64,000 nucleotides of DNA from Thiomonas sp. FB-Cd (GCF_000733775.1 NZ_JPOE01000002.1:1736001-1800000); one strand, 5' to 3'; positions 48,677 through 59,539 are shown, numbered from the stretch's first letter. Made by a program: numbers and translations. Notes: a model not told the origin generated them from the sequence alone.

Positions 48677-49225
48677 ATGCGCTCAAGCATTCGAGATCAT
48701 TCCTGCACATTTCCTGTCCGGCCATTCCTTGCTTCCATCCTGATTGCAGGCGCCTGCGTGCAAACCGCACAGGCCGCTGAGCTTTCGGCACTTTGGGGTG
48801 CGTACAAGGGTTATCACAACACCACGATTGCCTACCAGACCAGTCCTTTTTGGGCGCACGACTTCAGCCACAGCAGGCTGGACTTGACTCTGGAAGCGTC
48901 GGGCGGCCAAGTCACTGCGCCCTCCGGTACGCCCGACCACTCGCTCTGGCATGTCGGGCTCACGCCATTTGTGCGCTGGTGGCTCACGCCGCAATCGGGA
49001 GTGGAATTCGGGATCGGTGCGAATGCGTTTTCGGGCACCCACCTCGGCAGCAAGAGGATCTCGACCGCCTATCAATTCGGTGACTCCATTGGAGCGTTCC
49101 ATCATTTCAATCACACACCGTGGACTCTGGGCGTGCGGCTGACGCATTACTCCAACGCCGAGATCAAACGCCCCAACCCAGGGCAGGACTACATCCAACT
49201 GCGCTTAAGCTATGGCTTCCTCTGA
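48677..49225 (+). CDS. pagL: acyloxyacyl hydrolase/lipid A 3-O-deacylase (PagL family)
   Basis: The 182-residue protein has a signal peptide ending near AQAAE and is otherwise beta-barrel-like, ending in Phe-Leu. The PagL signature is at the C-terminus: HYSNAEIKRPNPG with His157 and Ser159. By comparison with PagL, the catalytic acid should lie 12 residues after the Ser; here that position is Asp171 where Pseudomonas has Glu. It would remove the 3-O-acyl chain of lipid A in the outer membrane. It overlaps trpS by 14 bases. Confidence 0.8.
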   Translation: MRSSIRDHSCTFPVRPFLASILIAGACVQTAQAAELSALWGAYKGYHNTTIAYQTSPFWAHDFSHSRLDLTLEASGGQVTAPSGTPDHSLWHVGLTPFVRWWLTPQSGVEFGIGANAFSGTHLGSKRISTAYQFGDSIGAFHHFNHTPWTLGVRLTHYSNAEIKRPNPGQDYIQLRLSYGFL

Positions 49226-50438
49226 ATCGTCGAGCCCTTCTGTGAACCCGGACGGGCGTGTTCTGTCCGGCATGCGCCCAACGGGTGCACTGCATCTGGG
49301 CCACTACCATGGTGCGCTCAAAAACTGGGCCCGACTGCAGCATGCTCATACCTGCTTTTTTTTCGTGGCCGATTGGCATGCGCTGACTACGCATTACGAA
49401 TCGCCCGAGGTGGTCGCGGCCAACAGCAATGACATGGTCATCGACTGGCTCGCCGCGGGAGTCGATCCGGACAAGGCCACCCTGTTCGTGCAAAGCCGGG
49501 TCCTTGAACATGCGGAACTCTTTCTCCTGCTCGGCATGGGCACACCGCTGGCGTGGCTCGAGCGCGTGCCAACGTACAAGGACCAGATCGAGAATCTGAA
49601 GGACAAGGACCTGCTCACCTACGGCTTTCTTGGCTACCCGCTGCTGCAGGCAGCTGACATCCTTATCTACCAAGCGCGTTGGGTGCCGGTTGGTGCTGAT
49701 CAGATCCCGCACATCGAAATGAGCCGCGAGATTGCCCGCCGCTTCAATGCGTTGTATGGCAAAGATCCCGAAACTGAAGCGAAGGCGCGTCTTGCCGCCG
49801 CCAAGTTGCCCGCTGCGACGCGCGAGCAGTTGCAACAGCTGCGCCGCGCCGCCGATCAGGACGGCCTGATTGAAAAACGCGACGAGGCACGCGCCTTGGT
49901 CGCAGCCAGCCCGCTGTCACGCGCCGAAAAGGATGCATTGCGCGCCCAGATCGATGGTGGGCGGCGCACAATCCTTCGGGAACCCGAGGCGCTGCTTACA
50001 CCGGAATCCAAATTGCCGGGTCTGGACGGGCGCAAGATGTCAAAGAGTTATGGCAACGCGATCGCCATCCGCGAAGAACGCGCTGTCGTCGAGCACAAGG
50101 TCAAGCGCATGCCAACGGACCCTGCACGAGTCAGGCGTACGGATCCTGGCAATCCCGAGCGATGCCCAGTCTGGCAATTCCACTTGGCCTACACGGACAC
50201 GGACACGCACGACTGGGTGCAACGCGGCTGCACGACCGCCGCAATCGGTTGCCTCGAATGCAAGCAGCCGGTCATTGACGCGATCCTGCGCGAACAGCAA
50301 CCCATGCTGGAGCGTGCGCAGCCTTACCTCGACCAACCATCGCTTGTGCGCGACATTTTGGACGCCGGTTGTGACAAGGCACGCATCACGGCGCGCGAAA
50401 CGATGCGTGGCGTACGCGAGGCCATGGGCCTGCGTTAA
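49212..50438 (+). CDS. trpS: tryptophanyl-tRNA synthetase
   Basis: The class I signatures are GALHLGHYHG near the N-terminus and GRKMSKSYGN in the middle. The 408-residue length exceeds the 334 of E. coli but is usual for the longer betaproteobacterial form with an insertion before KMSKS. The start overlaps the pagL end; an in-frame GTG a little downstream is an alternative. The stop overlaps the convergent dedA-like stop by four bases. Confidence 0.95.
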   Translation: MASSESSSPSVNPDGRVLSGMRPTGALHLGHYHGALKNWARLQHAHTCFFFVADWHALTTHYESPEVVAANSNDMVIDWLAAGVDPDKATLFVQSRVLEHAELFLLLGMGTPLAWLERVPTYKDQIENLKDKDLLTYGFLGYPLLQAADILIYQARWVPVGADQIPHIEMSREIARRFNALYGKDPETEAKARLAAAKLPAATREQLQQLRRAADQDGLIEKRDEARALVAASPLSRAEKDALRAQIDGGRRTILREPEALLTPESKLPGLDGRKMSKSYGNAIAIREERAVVEHKVKRMPTDPARVRRTDPGNPERCPVWQFHLAYTDTDTHDWVQRGCTTAAIGCLECKQPVIDAILREQQPMLERAQPYLDQPSLVRDILDAGCDKARITARETMRGVREAMGLR

Positions 50439-51025
50439 GAGCGGTCTCCGCGCGATGCCGGGCCTCGCAAGGCCGCTCTGCGTACGGCGCGGCGTCGCGC
50501 GACCATCCAGATCGCGCCAATCAACGCCACAAGCAGCAGCAACCCGGCTTCGACGTGCTGAAGCCGGCCCGACAGGCTGGCCAACGCCTGCCCAAACAGC
50601 CATCCCAGGCCCGCGATCATCGGCGCCCACAGCATCGCACCGATGACGTTGAACACGAAGAACCGCAGCGGTGGCACGCCTGCAGCGCCGATCGTGATGG
50701 GCCCGGCGATGCGCAATCCATACAGGAAACGCACCCCCACAATGGCCCAGTGGGGGTAGCGCTGCAGCAAGCGTCCGACCCGAGGGAACTGGGCGGCCAA
50801 ACGGGGAACGCGCACAATCAGGCGCCTGCCCCACTGACGCCCGATCCAATAGAACAACTGATCCCCGGCGCTGGCAGACGCGCAGGCAATCGCCACCACC
50901 CAGCCGAAGTCCAGCAAGCCACGGTGCGCCGCGTACCCGGCCGCCAGCAACACGGTTTCACCCTCCGCGAAGGCACCCAGGGCAACTGCCACATAGCCCC
51001 AGTCGTGGATGAACTGTTCCACCAT
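50435..51025 (-). CDS. DedA/SNARE-associated family membrane protein
   Basis: The 196-residue protein has four or five membrane helices and the family features GAFAEGETVLLAAG near the N-terminus and RFLYGLRIAGPITIGAAG in the middle. DedA proteins flip undecaprenyl phosphate or phospholipids in characterised cases. It sits between the csp gene and convergent trpS. Confidence 0.88.
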   Translation of the reverse strand: MVEQFIHDWGYVAVALGAFAEGETVLLAAGYAAHRGLLDFGWVVAIACASASAGDQLFYWIGRQWGRRLIVRVPRLAAQFPRVGRLLQRYPHWAIVGVRFLYGLRIAGPITIGAAGVPPLRFFVFNVIGAMLWAPMIAGLGWLFGQALASLSGRLQHVEAGLLLLVALIGAIWMVARRRAVRRAALRGPASRGDRS

Positions 51026-51086
51026 GCGGCCTCCCTCATGTGCGCCCTACGCCACGTGTTGCCACCCAGCCCGAGCGTGAGGCGCA

Positions 51087-51114
51087 TAAAAAAAGCCGGC
51101 CCAGAAGGCCGGCT
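51087..51114 (-). terminator. intrinsic terminator of the cold-shock gene
   Basis: AGCCGGCC (51094-51101) pairs with GGCCGGCT (51107-51114). On the minus strand the stem is followed by seven or eight T. It lies about 75 bases past the csp stop and upstream of the dedA-like start. Confidence 0.9.
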
Positions 51115-51188
51115 CTTCATCGCTTGACGCCATGACGGAAACTTTATGCTTCCATCATGGCCGCAAGCAGAAAAACAGCTGGAGAGAC

Positions 51189-51392
51189 TCAGATGGGGCG
51201 GATTTGTGACGCCTGTGGTCCCTTGGGGCCGGCCTTCACGGTGAATTCCACGCGCTGATTTTCTTGCAGGGTCCGGAAACCCTTGGATTGGATTTCGCTG
51301 AAGTGAGCGAACAGATCTTCGCCGCCTTCGTCGGGCTTGATGAAACCAAAACCCTTGCTTTCATTGAACCATTTCACGATGCCGGTGGGCAT
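51189..51392 (-). CDS. cspA: cold-shock domain protein
   Basis: The 67-residue protein is a single cold-shock domain: [20 protein letters not shown] with RNP1 KGFGFI, and RNP2-like DLFAHF. It binds single-stranded RNA or DNA as a chaperone. The start at 51390-51392 has AAAGGA at the right distance; the ATG two codons earlier overlaps that site. A candidate promoter about 140 bases upstream implies a long leader, as in cold-induced csp genes. Confidence 0.94.
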   Translation of the reverse strand: MPTGIVKWFNESKGFGFIKPDEGGEDLFAHFSEIQSKGFRTLQENQRVEFTVKAGPKGPQASQIRPI

Positions 51393-51529
51393 AATCATCC
51401 TTTCAAATCTTGAACATTAAGAAGAATGCAAATCTTCAACAAGCCCAGCCGGTTTATCGAGATCCAATTAACCCTAACTGTAGGCAGAATCTGCCCGTCT
51501 TGAAGCGACTGCAGGGCTTACTATACACC

Positions 51530-51546
51530 GAATGGCGCGTTTGCAA
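51530..51546 (-). promoter_or_regulatory. candidate csp promoter
   Basis: On the minus strand TTGCAA (51541-51546) and TATAGT (51530-51535) are separate hexamers, although only about five bases lie between these palindromic ends on this reading. A CACTTG 18 bases from TATAGT is the alternative -35. It would give a leader of about 130 bases before the csp start. Confidence 0.35.
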
Positions 51547-51647
51547 GTGTTCTATGCAAGGCATGCGCCAAATCGCCGCCAGACCATCTGGGCACCGTTG
51601 CCTTGGTGCCACAAGGCGGATCTGCCCCACATTCTCCAACGCAATTC

Positions 51648-52619
51648 ATGCAGCTATTTCGCGGCTTTCATCACGCTGCCTTGACGACGCCCAGTGCCGT
51701 AAGCATCGGAAATTTTGACGGTGTTCACCGCGGGCATCAGGCCATGCTTGCCTTGCTTGTGAACGAAGCCCGACACCGCAATCTGGTGTCCTGCGTACTG
51801 ACTTTTGAACCCCATCCGCGCGACTATTTCGCCGCGTTGCAAGGCAGGCCCGAGACGGCGCCAGCCCGCGTTGCTCCCCTGCGTGACAAGTTGGCGGAGC
51901 TGGCGCGCTGCGGCGTGGACCGCGCCGTTGTGTTGCGCTTTGACGAACATCTGGCGGCGATGCCTGCGCAGGAATTTATTGAGCGCGTGCTGCTGGACGG
52001 CCTGCACGCGCGGTACGTGCTGGTGGGGGATGACTTTCGTTTTGGCGCACGCCGAGGCGGGGACTACGCTTTGCTCGATGCACAAGGCGGGCGCTTGGGT
52101 TTCGACGTGGCGCGCATGAACGCCTACGAAGTGCACGCTCAGCGCGTGTCCAGTTCGGCTGTGCGCAAGGCACTGGCAGCTGGCGACATGCGACTTGCTG
52201 AGAGTCTGCTCGACCGTCCCTACGCCATCTCGGGTCATGTGCAGCACGGACGCAAGCTCGGGCGCAATTTGGGCTTTGCCACCCTCAATCTGCGCTTCGG
52301 TCATGCCCGGCCTGCCGCGCAGGGCGTGTTCGCGGCGCGTGTGCACGGTTTGCAAGGCCAGCCTCTGGACGGTGTGGCGAGCCTCGGCCAGCGTCCAACT
52401 GTGGATGACACGGGGCAAATGCTCCTGGAGACTCACGTGTTCGATTGGAATGGGGATGCCTACGGTAAACTCGTGCGCGTGGATCTGCTGCACAAACTGC
52501 GCGACGAGGCGCGCTATGACACCCTGCAAGCCTTGACCAAGGCCATCGCAAGCGATGTGCGGCAGGCGCGCGCCTGGTTCGCAGCGAATCAATCCCAGCT
52601 CAGCGCATCCCGAATTTGA
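51648..52619 (+). CDS. ribF: bifunctional riboflavin kinase/FAD synthetase
   Basis: The 323-residue product starts at 51648 (MQLFRGFHHA). The FAD synthetase half has VSIGNFDGVHRGHQ and TFEPHPRDYF; the riboflavin kinase half has GHVQHGRKLGRNLGFATLN. It makes FMN and FAD. Order ribF-ileS-lspA is usual in betaproteobacteria. Confidence 0.95.
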   Translation: MQLFRGFHHAALTTPSAVSIGNFDGVHRGHQAMLALLVNEARHRNLVSCVLTFEPHPRDYFAALQGRPETAPARVAPLRDKLAELARCGVDRAVVLRFDEHLAAMPAQEFIERVLLDGLHARYVLVGDDFRFGARRGGDYALLDAQGGRLGFDVARMNAYEVHAQRVSSSAVRKALAAGDMRLAESLLDRPYAISGHVQHGRKLGRNLGFATLNLRFGHARPAAQGVFAARVHGLQGQPLDGVASLGQRPTVDDTGQMLLETHVFDWNGDAYGKLVRVDLLHKLRDEARYDTLQALTKAIASDVRQARAWFAANQSQLSASRI

Positions 52620-52730
52620 CGCGCACGCCGTTCCAGCGCTGCGCGCCTCGCGCTGCCTCGACGGCGAGCCCTCATCGACACTGCATCCCAACATTCATTC
52701 GTCCACGCGCACCCCGGCGCATCCCTTGCC

Positions 52731-55595
52731 ATGACCGACTCGACAGCGCCCAAGAAAAAGCCCGATTACCGCTCCACGCTCAATCTTCCGGATACCGATT
52801 TTCCAATGCGCGGGGACCTGCCTAAGCGCGAGCCCGCCTGGATCACCGAGTGGGATGCGAAGGGGGTATATCAGCGCCTGCGCGCAGCCCGCAGCGGTCG
52901 CCCGAAATTCGTGTTGCACGATGGCCCTCCCTATGCCAATGGGCAAATCCACGTGGGCCACGCCGTCAACAAAATCCTCAAGGACATGATTGTCAAAGCC
53001 CGCCAGCTTGCGGGGTTCGATGCGGTGTACGTGCCCGGCTGGGATTGCCATGGGTTGCCAATCGAGAACCAGATCGAGAAGCTTTACGGCCGCAATCTGA
53101 GCCGCGACGAGATCCAGGCCAGGAGCCGCGCCTATGCCGCCGAGCAGATCGCCGGACAGATGGCGGATTTCAAGCGATTGGGCGTGTTGGGTGACTGGGA
53201 GCATGCCTACCGCACGATGGATTTTGGCAATGAAGCGGATGAAATTCGGGCCCTGAAACACGTGATGGAACGCGGTTTCGTCTATCGCGGGCTTAAGCCG
53301 GTCCATTGGTGTTTTGACTGCCACTCGTCGCTTGCAGAGTTCGAAATCGAGTATGCCGACAAGAAGTCCCAGACCCTCGACGTCGGTTTTGCGTGCGCCG
53401 AACCCGACAAGCTTGCCGCTGCCTTTGGGCTGACCCGACTGGATAAGCCCAGTTTCGCCGTGATCTGGACCACCACGGCCTGGACCATCCCTGCCAATCA
53501 GGCGCTGAATCTCAACCCCGATCTGGACTATTGCTTGGTCGAGACCACGCGCGGCCTCCTGCTGCTGGCGTGCGCCCGGGTTCAGGATTGCCTGCAGCGC
53601 TACGGGATGGATGGCCACATCGTTGCGACCGCCAAGGGCAGCGCCCTCGCCGGCATCAACTTCAAACATCCGCTTGCCGCCGTCGATGCCGGGTATGACC
53701 GGACCAGCCCCGTTTATCTCGCTGAGTACGCGACGGCCGAGGAAGGCACGGGCATCGTGCATTCCTCCCCAGCCTACGGGGTCGACGATTTCAACTCCTG
53801 TATCGCGCATGGGATGCGCATCGAGGACATTCTCAATCCGGTGCAGGCCGAGGGCAGCTATGCGCCTGAGCTGCCGCTGTTCGGGGGCATGCAAATCTGG
53901 AAGGCTGCGCCCATCATCGTCGAGAGCCTTCGCCAAGCCGACCGGTTGTTCGCCACCCTGGACATCCAACACAGCTATCCGCATTGCTGGCGCCACAAGA
54001 CTCCGGTGATCTACCGCGCTGCCAGCCAATGGTTCGTGCGCATGGATGAGGGCGGCGGCGTCTGCACCGTCGACAAGGCGCCGCGCAGCTTGCGAAGCTC
54101 GGCCCTGGACGCCATCGAGCACACAGCTTTCTACCCCGCCAACGGCAAGGCAAGGTTGCGCGACATGATCGCGGGCAGACCGGACTGGTGTATTTCGCGC
54201 CAGCGCGCCTGGGGCGTACCCCTGCCCTTCCTGCTGCACAGGAGTACCGGCGAACTGCACCCTGAAACGCTCGCGCTGATGGACCGCGCCGCTGATCTTG
54301 TTCAGCAAGGAGGCGTGGAAGCCTGGGCCAAACTTGACCTGCGCGACTGGCTGGGCAGTGAGGCAGAGCAGTATGAGAAGTCGACGGATATCGTCGAGGT
54401 GTGGTTCGACTCGGGCACCACGCATTTCCACGTGCTCATGCGCAGCCACGCTTCGCAACTGCAGTGGCCCGCCGACCTGTACCTGGAAGGTCACGACCAG
54501 CACCGCGGTTGGTTCCATTCCTCCCTGCTGACATCCTGCGCAATGTTCGACCGCGCGCCGTACAAGGCGCTGCTCACCCATGGATTCACCGTGGATGGGA
54601 ACGGGCGCAAGATGAGCAAGTCGCAAGGCAACGTCATCGCGCCACAGGTTGTCAGCGAGAAGCTTGGCGCGGAGATCCTCCGCCTATGGATCGCCAGCAC
54701 GGATTACTCGGGCGATCTCGCCATCTCCGACGCCATACTCAAACAGGTGGTTGAGAATTACCGGCGCGTGCGCAACACACTGCGCTTTCTGCTCGCCAAC
54801 GTCGCCGATTTCGACCCGACAACGCAAAGCGTGCCCTTGGCCGATATGGTCGAACTCGATCGCTGGATGTTGGCGCATACCGCGGCCCTGCAGCGCGACA
54901 TTCTGGCTTACTACGACCGCTACGAGTTCCACCCGGTCGTCGCGCGCCTGCTGACTTTCTGTTCTGAGGATCTGGGCGGCTTCTACCTCGACGTGCTGAA
55001 GGACAGGCTCTACACCACACCCGCGCGAAGCCTGCCGCGGCGCAGCGCGCAAACGGCCTTGTGGCATCTGACGCATGCCATGCTGCGTTGGATTGCACCA
55101 TTCCTCAGCTTCACGGCTGAAGAAGCCTGGAGCCGCTTTGCGCCGCAACAGGCGCAGGCTTCCGGCACCATCTTCGTCGAAACGTACCACGCAGTCCCCG
55201 AACCCGCAGACGCCCTCGACCTTCTCGACAAATGGGCCCGTCTGCGCGCCGTGCGCGACTTGGTGAATCAGGCCGTGGAGACTGTGCGCACCGAAGGCCG
55301 CCTCGGCTCGTCGCTGCAGGCTTGGGTGGACATCACTGCGCCCGAACCGGACCACGGCCTGCTCGCCAGCCTTGGGGATGAACTCCCCTTCGCCTTCATC
55401 ACGTCGCGCGCCACACTGCGTGCTGGCAGCGAGTTTTCGGTGCAGGCGCAGCCAGCCGATGCCGCCGGCGCAGCCAAGTGCGAACGCTGCTGGCATTGGG
55501 AAGTGGACATCGGCGTCGATCCAGCGTATCCGGGCATTTGTGCGCGCTGCGCGGACAACCTTGGCGGGTCGGGCGAAACCCGCCGCCACGCTTGA
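52731..55595 (+). CDS. ileS: isoleucyl-tRNA synthetase
   Basis: The 954-residue class I synthetase has [18 protein letters not shown] (HIGH motif) near residue 72, the editing domain with [15 protein letters not shown], and KMSKSQGN near 627. A C-terminal zinc site is formed by CERCWHWE and CARCADNL. The length is normal and the gene is intact. lspA follows after six bases. Confidence 0.97.
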   Translation: MTDSTAPKKKPDYRSTLNLPDTDFPMRGDLPKREPAWITEWDAKGVYQRLRAARSGRPKFVLHDGPPYANGQIHVGHAVNKILKDMIVKARQLAGFDAVYVPGWDCHGLPIENQIEKLYGRNLSRDEIQARSRAYAAEQIAGQMADFKRLGVLGDWEHAYRTMDFGNEADEIRALKHVMERGFVYRGLKPVHWCFDCHSSLAEFEIEYADKKSQTLDVGFACAEPDKLAAAFGLTRLDKPSFAVIWTTTAWTIPANQALNLNPDLDYCLVETTRGLLLLACARVQDCLQRYGMDGHIVATAKGSALAGINFKHPLAAVDAGYDRTSPVYLAEYATAEEGTGIVHSSPAYGVDDFNSCIAHGMRIEDILNPVQAEGSYAPELPLFGGMQIWKAAPIIVESLRQADRLFATLDIQHSYPHCWRHKTPVIYRAASQWFVRMDEGGGVCTVDKAPRSLRSSALDAIEHTAFYPANGKARLRDMIAGRPDWCISRQRAWGVPLPFLLHRSTGELHPETLALMDRAADLVQQGGVEAWAKLDLRDWLGSEAEQYEKSTDIVEVWFDSGTTHFHVLMRSHASQLQWPADLYLEGHDQHRGWFHSSLLTSCAMFDRAPYKALLTHGFTVDGNGRKMSKSQGNVIAPQVVSEKLGAEILRLWIASTDYSGDLAISDAILKQVVENYRRVRNTLRFLLANVADFDPTTQSVPLADMVELDRWMLAHTAALQRDILAYYDRYEFHPVVARLLTFCSEDLGGFYLDVLKDRLYTTPARSLPRRSAQTALWHLTHAMLRWIAPFLSFTAEEAWSRFAPQQAQASGTIFVETYHAVPEPADALDLLDKWARLRAVRDLVNQAVETVRTEGRLGSSLQAWVDITAPEPDHGLLASLGDELPFAFITSRATLRAGSEFSVQAQPADAAGAAKCERCWHWEVDIGVDPAYPGICARCADNLGGSGETRRHA

Positions 55596-55601
55596 GAATC
55601 C

Positions 55602-56180
55602 ATGGTGCCAAAGCCGATGCCGACCACGCCCACTCGCCCCATTCCTCAGCACGCGCCTGTCCACGCAGGTGCAGAGCCTGCCAGCGCTTGGCCATGGCTC
55701 ATCGTCGCCGCCTGCGTATTGGTGCTTGATCAATGCAGCAAATGGATCGTGCAGCGTGATCTGCCGCTTGACGCCAGCCACGCCGTCACCGGGTTCTTCA
55801 ACATTGTGCACATCGAGAATCCCGGCGCGGCCTTTTCGTTTCTTGCCGCGGCCGCTGGCTGGCAGCGCTGGCTGTTCACCGGGTTAGGGCTTGGGGCGTC
55901 CGCGCTGATCGTCTGGCTGCTGTCGCGCCACCGCAACCGCATGCTGTTCAGCTTGGCCCTCGCGCTCATTCTCGGCGGCGCGTTGGGTAACGTCGCCGAC
56001 CGTGTCGTGTGGGGACACGTCACGGACTTTCTTGATTTCTATGTGACCATGGGCGCCAAGCAATGGCACTGGCCTGCATTCAACGTGGCCGACAGCGCCA
56101 TCACGATCGGCGCGGGGCTGCTGCTCCTGGACGAGTGGCGCGAGTCGCGCAAGCGCAAGCGCGACTCGGGTCGATCCTGA
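55602..56180 (+). CDS. lspA: lipoprotein signal peptidase
   Basis: LspA cleaves the signal peptide of prolipoproteins at the inner membrane. The 192-residue protein has four helices, [31 protein letters not shown] with one catalytic Asp and [11 protein letters not shown] with the other. The first 25 or so residues are a non-conserved soluble lead. It is co-transcribed with ileS. Confidence 0.95.
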   Translation: MVPKPMPTTPTRPIPQHAPVHAGAEPASAWPWLIVAACVLVLDQCSKWIVQRDLPLDASHAVTGFFNIVHIENPGAAFSFLAAAAGWQRWLFTGLGLGASALIVWLLSRHRNRMLFSLALALILGGALGNVADRVVWGHVTDFLDFYVTMGAKQWHWPAFNVADSAITIGAGLLLLDEWRESRKRKRDSGRS

Positions 56181-56265
56181 GATTTTCCCCACTTGCTTTG
56201 GGAACGACCCCGACATAGCCTCTTCCTCTTGAGGGTTTTCCAAGACCCCAGAGGAGGAGATGCCC

Positions 56266-57090
56266 ATGACACCAGAGGAAGCGCAGCGCCAACCCCTTGC
56301 AAGGGATCGCCGACAGCCCGTTTCTGTGTGCACGCTGACCTGGCGTGACCCGCTGCTTTGGCTTCGCGCGGGCTGGGCCGACGTCGTGCGCTGCCCGGCG
56401 GTGAGCCTGAGCTATGGACTGATGTTCACCCTGGTCGCCTGGGCGTTCCGGTTGAGCGCTGTGCGCAGCCCCGAGTACACGCTCATGTTGGCAAGCACCG
56501 TCTTGCTGATGGGGCCAGCACTCGCGATGGGACTGATCCAGGCCAGTCGCAGTTGTTCCATCGGCGCCGAGGCGAAGTTGCGCCCCTGCCTTGTGTGCTG
56601 GTGGCAGGCAAAGGGCAGTATGGCCCTATTTGCCGGTCTCCTGCTGGTGATCGAATTGTTGTGGGCGCGCACATCCTTGCTTGTCTTTGCGCTGTTTTCC
56701 GACAATCTGGTGCCGAATACGAACGTGCTCTCCATGCTGCTGGACGGGGCGAACCGAGCCTTCATGCTCGCCTATGGCTGTGCCAGCGCCGGGTTTGCGC
56801 TGCTGGCCTTCGGCATGAGCGCAGTGTCGCTCCCGTTGATGCTTGACCGACCCGCCGCCGACGCCATCACTGCTGCCATCACCAGCTTGCGCGCATGCCT
56901 GGAGCACCCTGCGGTGATGCTGTGGTGGGCGATGCTCGTGGCGGTAATCACCCTGCTCGCCATGCTCCCCTTGGGCTTCGGGCTGCTCGTGGCTTGGCCC
57001 CTGATCGGACATTCGAGTTGGCACGCCTATCGCGGCATCGTGTGTCCGCAAAACCTGTCGAGTCTCACGCCCTTGCAGACCGATCGCTGA
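56266..57090 (+). CDS. DUF2189 domain-containing membrane protein
   Basis: The protein is about 274 residues with six or so membrane helices and the DUF2189 opening WLRAGWADVVRCPAVSLSYG, then LMGPALAMGL. Function is unknown. GAGGAG sits nine bases before the ATG at 56266; the ATG two codons earlier is too close to it. Confidence 0.82.
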   Translation: MTPEEAQRQPLARDRRQPVSVCTLTWRDPLLWLRAGWADVVRCPAVSLSYGLMFTLVAWAFRLSAVRSPEYTLMLASTVLLMGPALAMGLIQASRSCSIGAEAKLRPCLVCWWQAKGSMALFAGLLLVIELLWARTSLLVFALFSDNLVPNTNVLSMLLDGANRAFMLAYGCASAGFALLAFGMSAVSLPLMLDRPAADAITAAITSLRACLEHPAVMLWWAMLVAVITLLAMLPLGFGLLVAWPLIGHSSWHAYRGIVCPQNLSSLTPLQTDR

Positions 57091-57248
57091 CCGAACTGCA
57101 CTCACGGCCAAGGGTCATGCCTCACGCCTGAAGTCTTGACGAAGGCATTGCGATACGCCGCGGCGCCAATCAGGCAGCCTGCGCGTGTACCCCTCTCAAA
57201 CCGGATGAGACGGCGCGCCCCACGGCGGCCGCCCGAGCATCGGGTCCA

Positions 57249-58229
57249 TCAGGGCTCTAACACGATGCTGCCTGTGGTCTCCCGGCTTTCCAGCGCCATA
57301 TGGGCCCGCGCGGCATCGCGCAGTGCGAAGCGTCGACCGATGGTGGGCGTGACTTGACCCGCAAGCACGACGCCGAACAGTTCCGCGGCCATCTGCTCAA
57401 GCGTGGCTCGATCGCCAATGTGGGTCATCAGCGTGGGGCGCGTGACATACAGCGAGCCTTTGGCGGCGAGATCGGTCAACAGAACGGGCGGCACAGGACC
57501 CGAGGAGTTGCCGAAACTGACCATCAGGCCAAAGGGCTGCAAGCAGGCCAGCGATCGCTCCCAGGTGTCGCGGCCCACGGAGTCATACACCACAGCGACG
57601 CCCTTGCCGTCCGTGATCTCCTTGACCCGGGATACCAGATCCTCTGTCCGGTGATTGATGCAATGCGCGTATCCGTTGGCCAGCGCAAGCGCACATTTCT
57701 CATCGCTGCCGGCCGTTCCTATAAGCTGCACGCCCAAGGCACGCGCCCATTGTCCCGCGATCAACCCGACGCCGCCTGCGGCTGCGTGAAATACTGCGAC
57801 GTCACCGGCCTGCAGCTTGCGCGTGCGACGGAGTAGAAATTGTGCCGTCAGACCTTTGAGCATCATGCTCGATGCGGTATCGAAGGCAATGGCATCAGGC
57901 AGTTTCACCAAGACCCGTGCCGGCATCACCCGCGCCTGAGCGTAAGCACCGGTGGGACCGTTGCAATAGGCCACGCGGTCGCCCGGTGCAAAACCCCCGA
58001 CACCCTCGCCCACGGCCTCGATCGTACCTGCCGCCTCCAGCCCGATCCCGGCAGGCAACTGCAAGGGGTACAGCCCCGTGCGGTGGTACACGTCGATGAA
58101 ATTCACCCCGACGGCGCCATGGCGCACGCGCACTTCACCCGGCCCTGGGTCACCAAGTGGCACTTCCTGCCATTGCAGCACTTCGGGTCCGCCGGTGCGT
58201 TCGATGCGGATGGCGTGTGTCGTGTTCAT
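57249..58229 (-). CDS. qor: NADPH:quinone oxidoreductase (zinc-independent MDR family)
   Basis: The 326-residue protein opens with IRIERTGGPEVLQWQEVPLG and has GVNFIDVYHRTGLYPL, AAAGGVGLIAGQWARALG (cofactor fold) and VVYDSVGRDTW. These are typical of Qor. The start at 58227-58229 has CGGGAGA upstream; the longer frame to 58652 is not needed. It lies downstream of an MFS gene on the same strand. Confidence 0.9.
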   Translation of the reverse strand: MNTTHAIRIERTGGPEVLQWQEVPLGDPGPGEVRVRHGAVGVNFIDVYHRTGLYPLQLPAGIGLEAAGTIEAVGEGVGGFAPGDRVAYCNGPTGAYAQARVMPARVLVKLPDAIAFDTASSMMLKGLTAQFLLRRTRKLQAGDVAVFHAAAGGVGLIAGQWARALGVQLIGTAGSDEKCALALANGYAHCINHRTEDLVSRVKEITDGKGVAVVYDSVGRDTWERSLACLQPFGLMVSFGNSSGPVPPVLLTDLAAKGSLYVTRPTLMTHIGDRATLEQMAAELFGVVLAGQVTPTIGRRFALRDAARAHMALESRETTGSIVLEP

Positions 58230-58306
58230 GGTCGTCTCCCGGGAAAATGTCGTGAACTTGCTATTGTGCCGAGGACGAGCCAAATCTGCAGCGTCCCCCG
58301 GTTGCC

Positions 58307-59539
58307 TCACCGGGAGCGCAGCCAGCTCAGCGAGCGTGCCCTCAACGTGGCCAGAAGCATGGCCGCCGCAGTGAGTGCGGCGCCTGCGCCAAAGGCATAT
58401 TGCGCACCGAAGTGCTGCCACAACCACCCCGCGCCCAGGCTGCCCAGCAACTGCAACAGCCCGATGATCAGATAGTAGACACCGAAGGCTGTACCGCGCA
58501 GCGCTTCGGGCGCAGTGGCGGCCACGGCTGCCGCAAACACGCCCTGCGTCAGGCCCAGGTGCAGGCCGTACAAGCACGCGCCAAGCCACAGCGTCAGCAT
58601 GCCCGGCAGCGCGAGAAGCACCATGGATGCGAACAATGCTGCCGCTCCCCACAGCAGCAACGCGCGCCGTCCGAAGCGCTGTGCCAGCACGCCGGCGGGA
58701 TAGGCACTGAGCGCGTAAACCAAGCTAAATGCCAGGGTCACGAGCGGTATCCAGAGCAGCTTTACGCCCTGCTGCTGACCGCGCAGCACCAAGAACGCCT
58801 CAGAGAGCCGCGCGACCGTGAATACGCTGGCGACAGCCACCACGCCCCAGTACGCGCTCGGCAAGCCACGCGCTGCCGCAAAACGGGGCAATCTGCCGGC
58901 TTCAGCGCGCCTGTGGGCCCGATCAGGCTCGCGCGAATGTGCGGGCTCCTGGACTCCGAAAGCGAGAATGCCAACGGCGATCAAAGCCGGCACGACGCCG
59001 AACCACAGCAGCAGACGCAGGCGGTCATGCAGCCACCACAACAGGGCAATTGCGGCCAGCGGACCGAGAAACGCGCCGACGGTATCCATGCTCTGACGCA
59101 GGCCATAGGCGGCATTGCGCAACGCCTCGGGAGTCGCATCAGCCAGCAAGGCGTCGCGCGGTGCGCCACGAATGCCCTTGCCGATGCGATCGATGAAGCG
59201 CGCTGCGATGACCTCGGTTGCACCGGATGCCAACGGGAACAAGGGCTTGGTAATGGCAGACAGCCCGTAGCCCAGAACTGCCAGCACTTTGCGCTTGCCA
59301 AGCCGGTCCGAAAGAGCCCCTGAGAAGGCCTTTAGCACCGAGGCCGTCGCCTCGGCGATGCCCTCAACCAGCCCCACGGTGAGCATGCTCAGGCCCAATG
59401 TCGTGGTCATGTACACGGGCAGCACGGCGTGGATCAGTTCGGATGACATGTCCATGAACAGGCTCACCCAGCCGAGTAGCCAGACTGTGCGGGGCATGCG
59501 AGCGGGCACTTCAGCAGTGGTGTTCAGGGGCTTTTGCAT
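58307..59539 (-). CDS. major facilitator superfamily transporter
   Basis: The 410-residue protein has twelve membrane helices. The opening VWLLGWVSLFMDMSSELIHA and the loop GALSDRLGKRK are typical of an MFS group found across proteobacteria. GIRGAPRDALLAD is another family feature. The substrate cannot be told. It is divergent from the two-component genes, which might control it. Confidence 0.85.
   Translation of the reverse strand: MQKPLNTTAEVPARMPRTVWLLGWVSLFMDMSSELIHAVLPVYMTTTLGLSMLTVGLVEGIAEATASVLKAFSGALSDRLGKRKVLAVLGYGLSAITKPLFPLASGATEVIAARFIDRIGKGIRGAPRDALLADATPEALRNAAYGLRQSMDTVGAFLGPLAAIALLWWLHDRLRLLLWFGVVPALIAVGILAFGVQEPAHSREPDRAHRRAEAGRLPRFAAARGLPSAYWGVVAVASVFTVARLSEAFLVLRGQQQGVKLLWIPLVTLAFSLVYALSAYPAGVLAQRFGRRALLLWGAAALFASMVLLALPGMLTLWLGACLYGLHLGLTQGVFAAAVAATAPEALRGTAFGVYYLIIGLLQLLGSLGAGWLWQHFGAQYAFGAGAALTAAAMLLATLRARSLSWLRSR

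Noticed and set aside
58230..58652. 5' extension of qor to 58652
   Set aside because: It is antisense-like text over the end of the MFS gene; the start at 58229 has a ribosome site and the family N-terminus.
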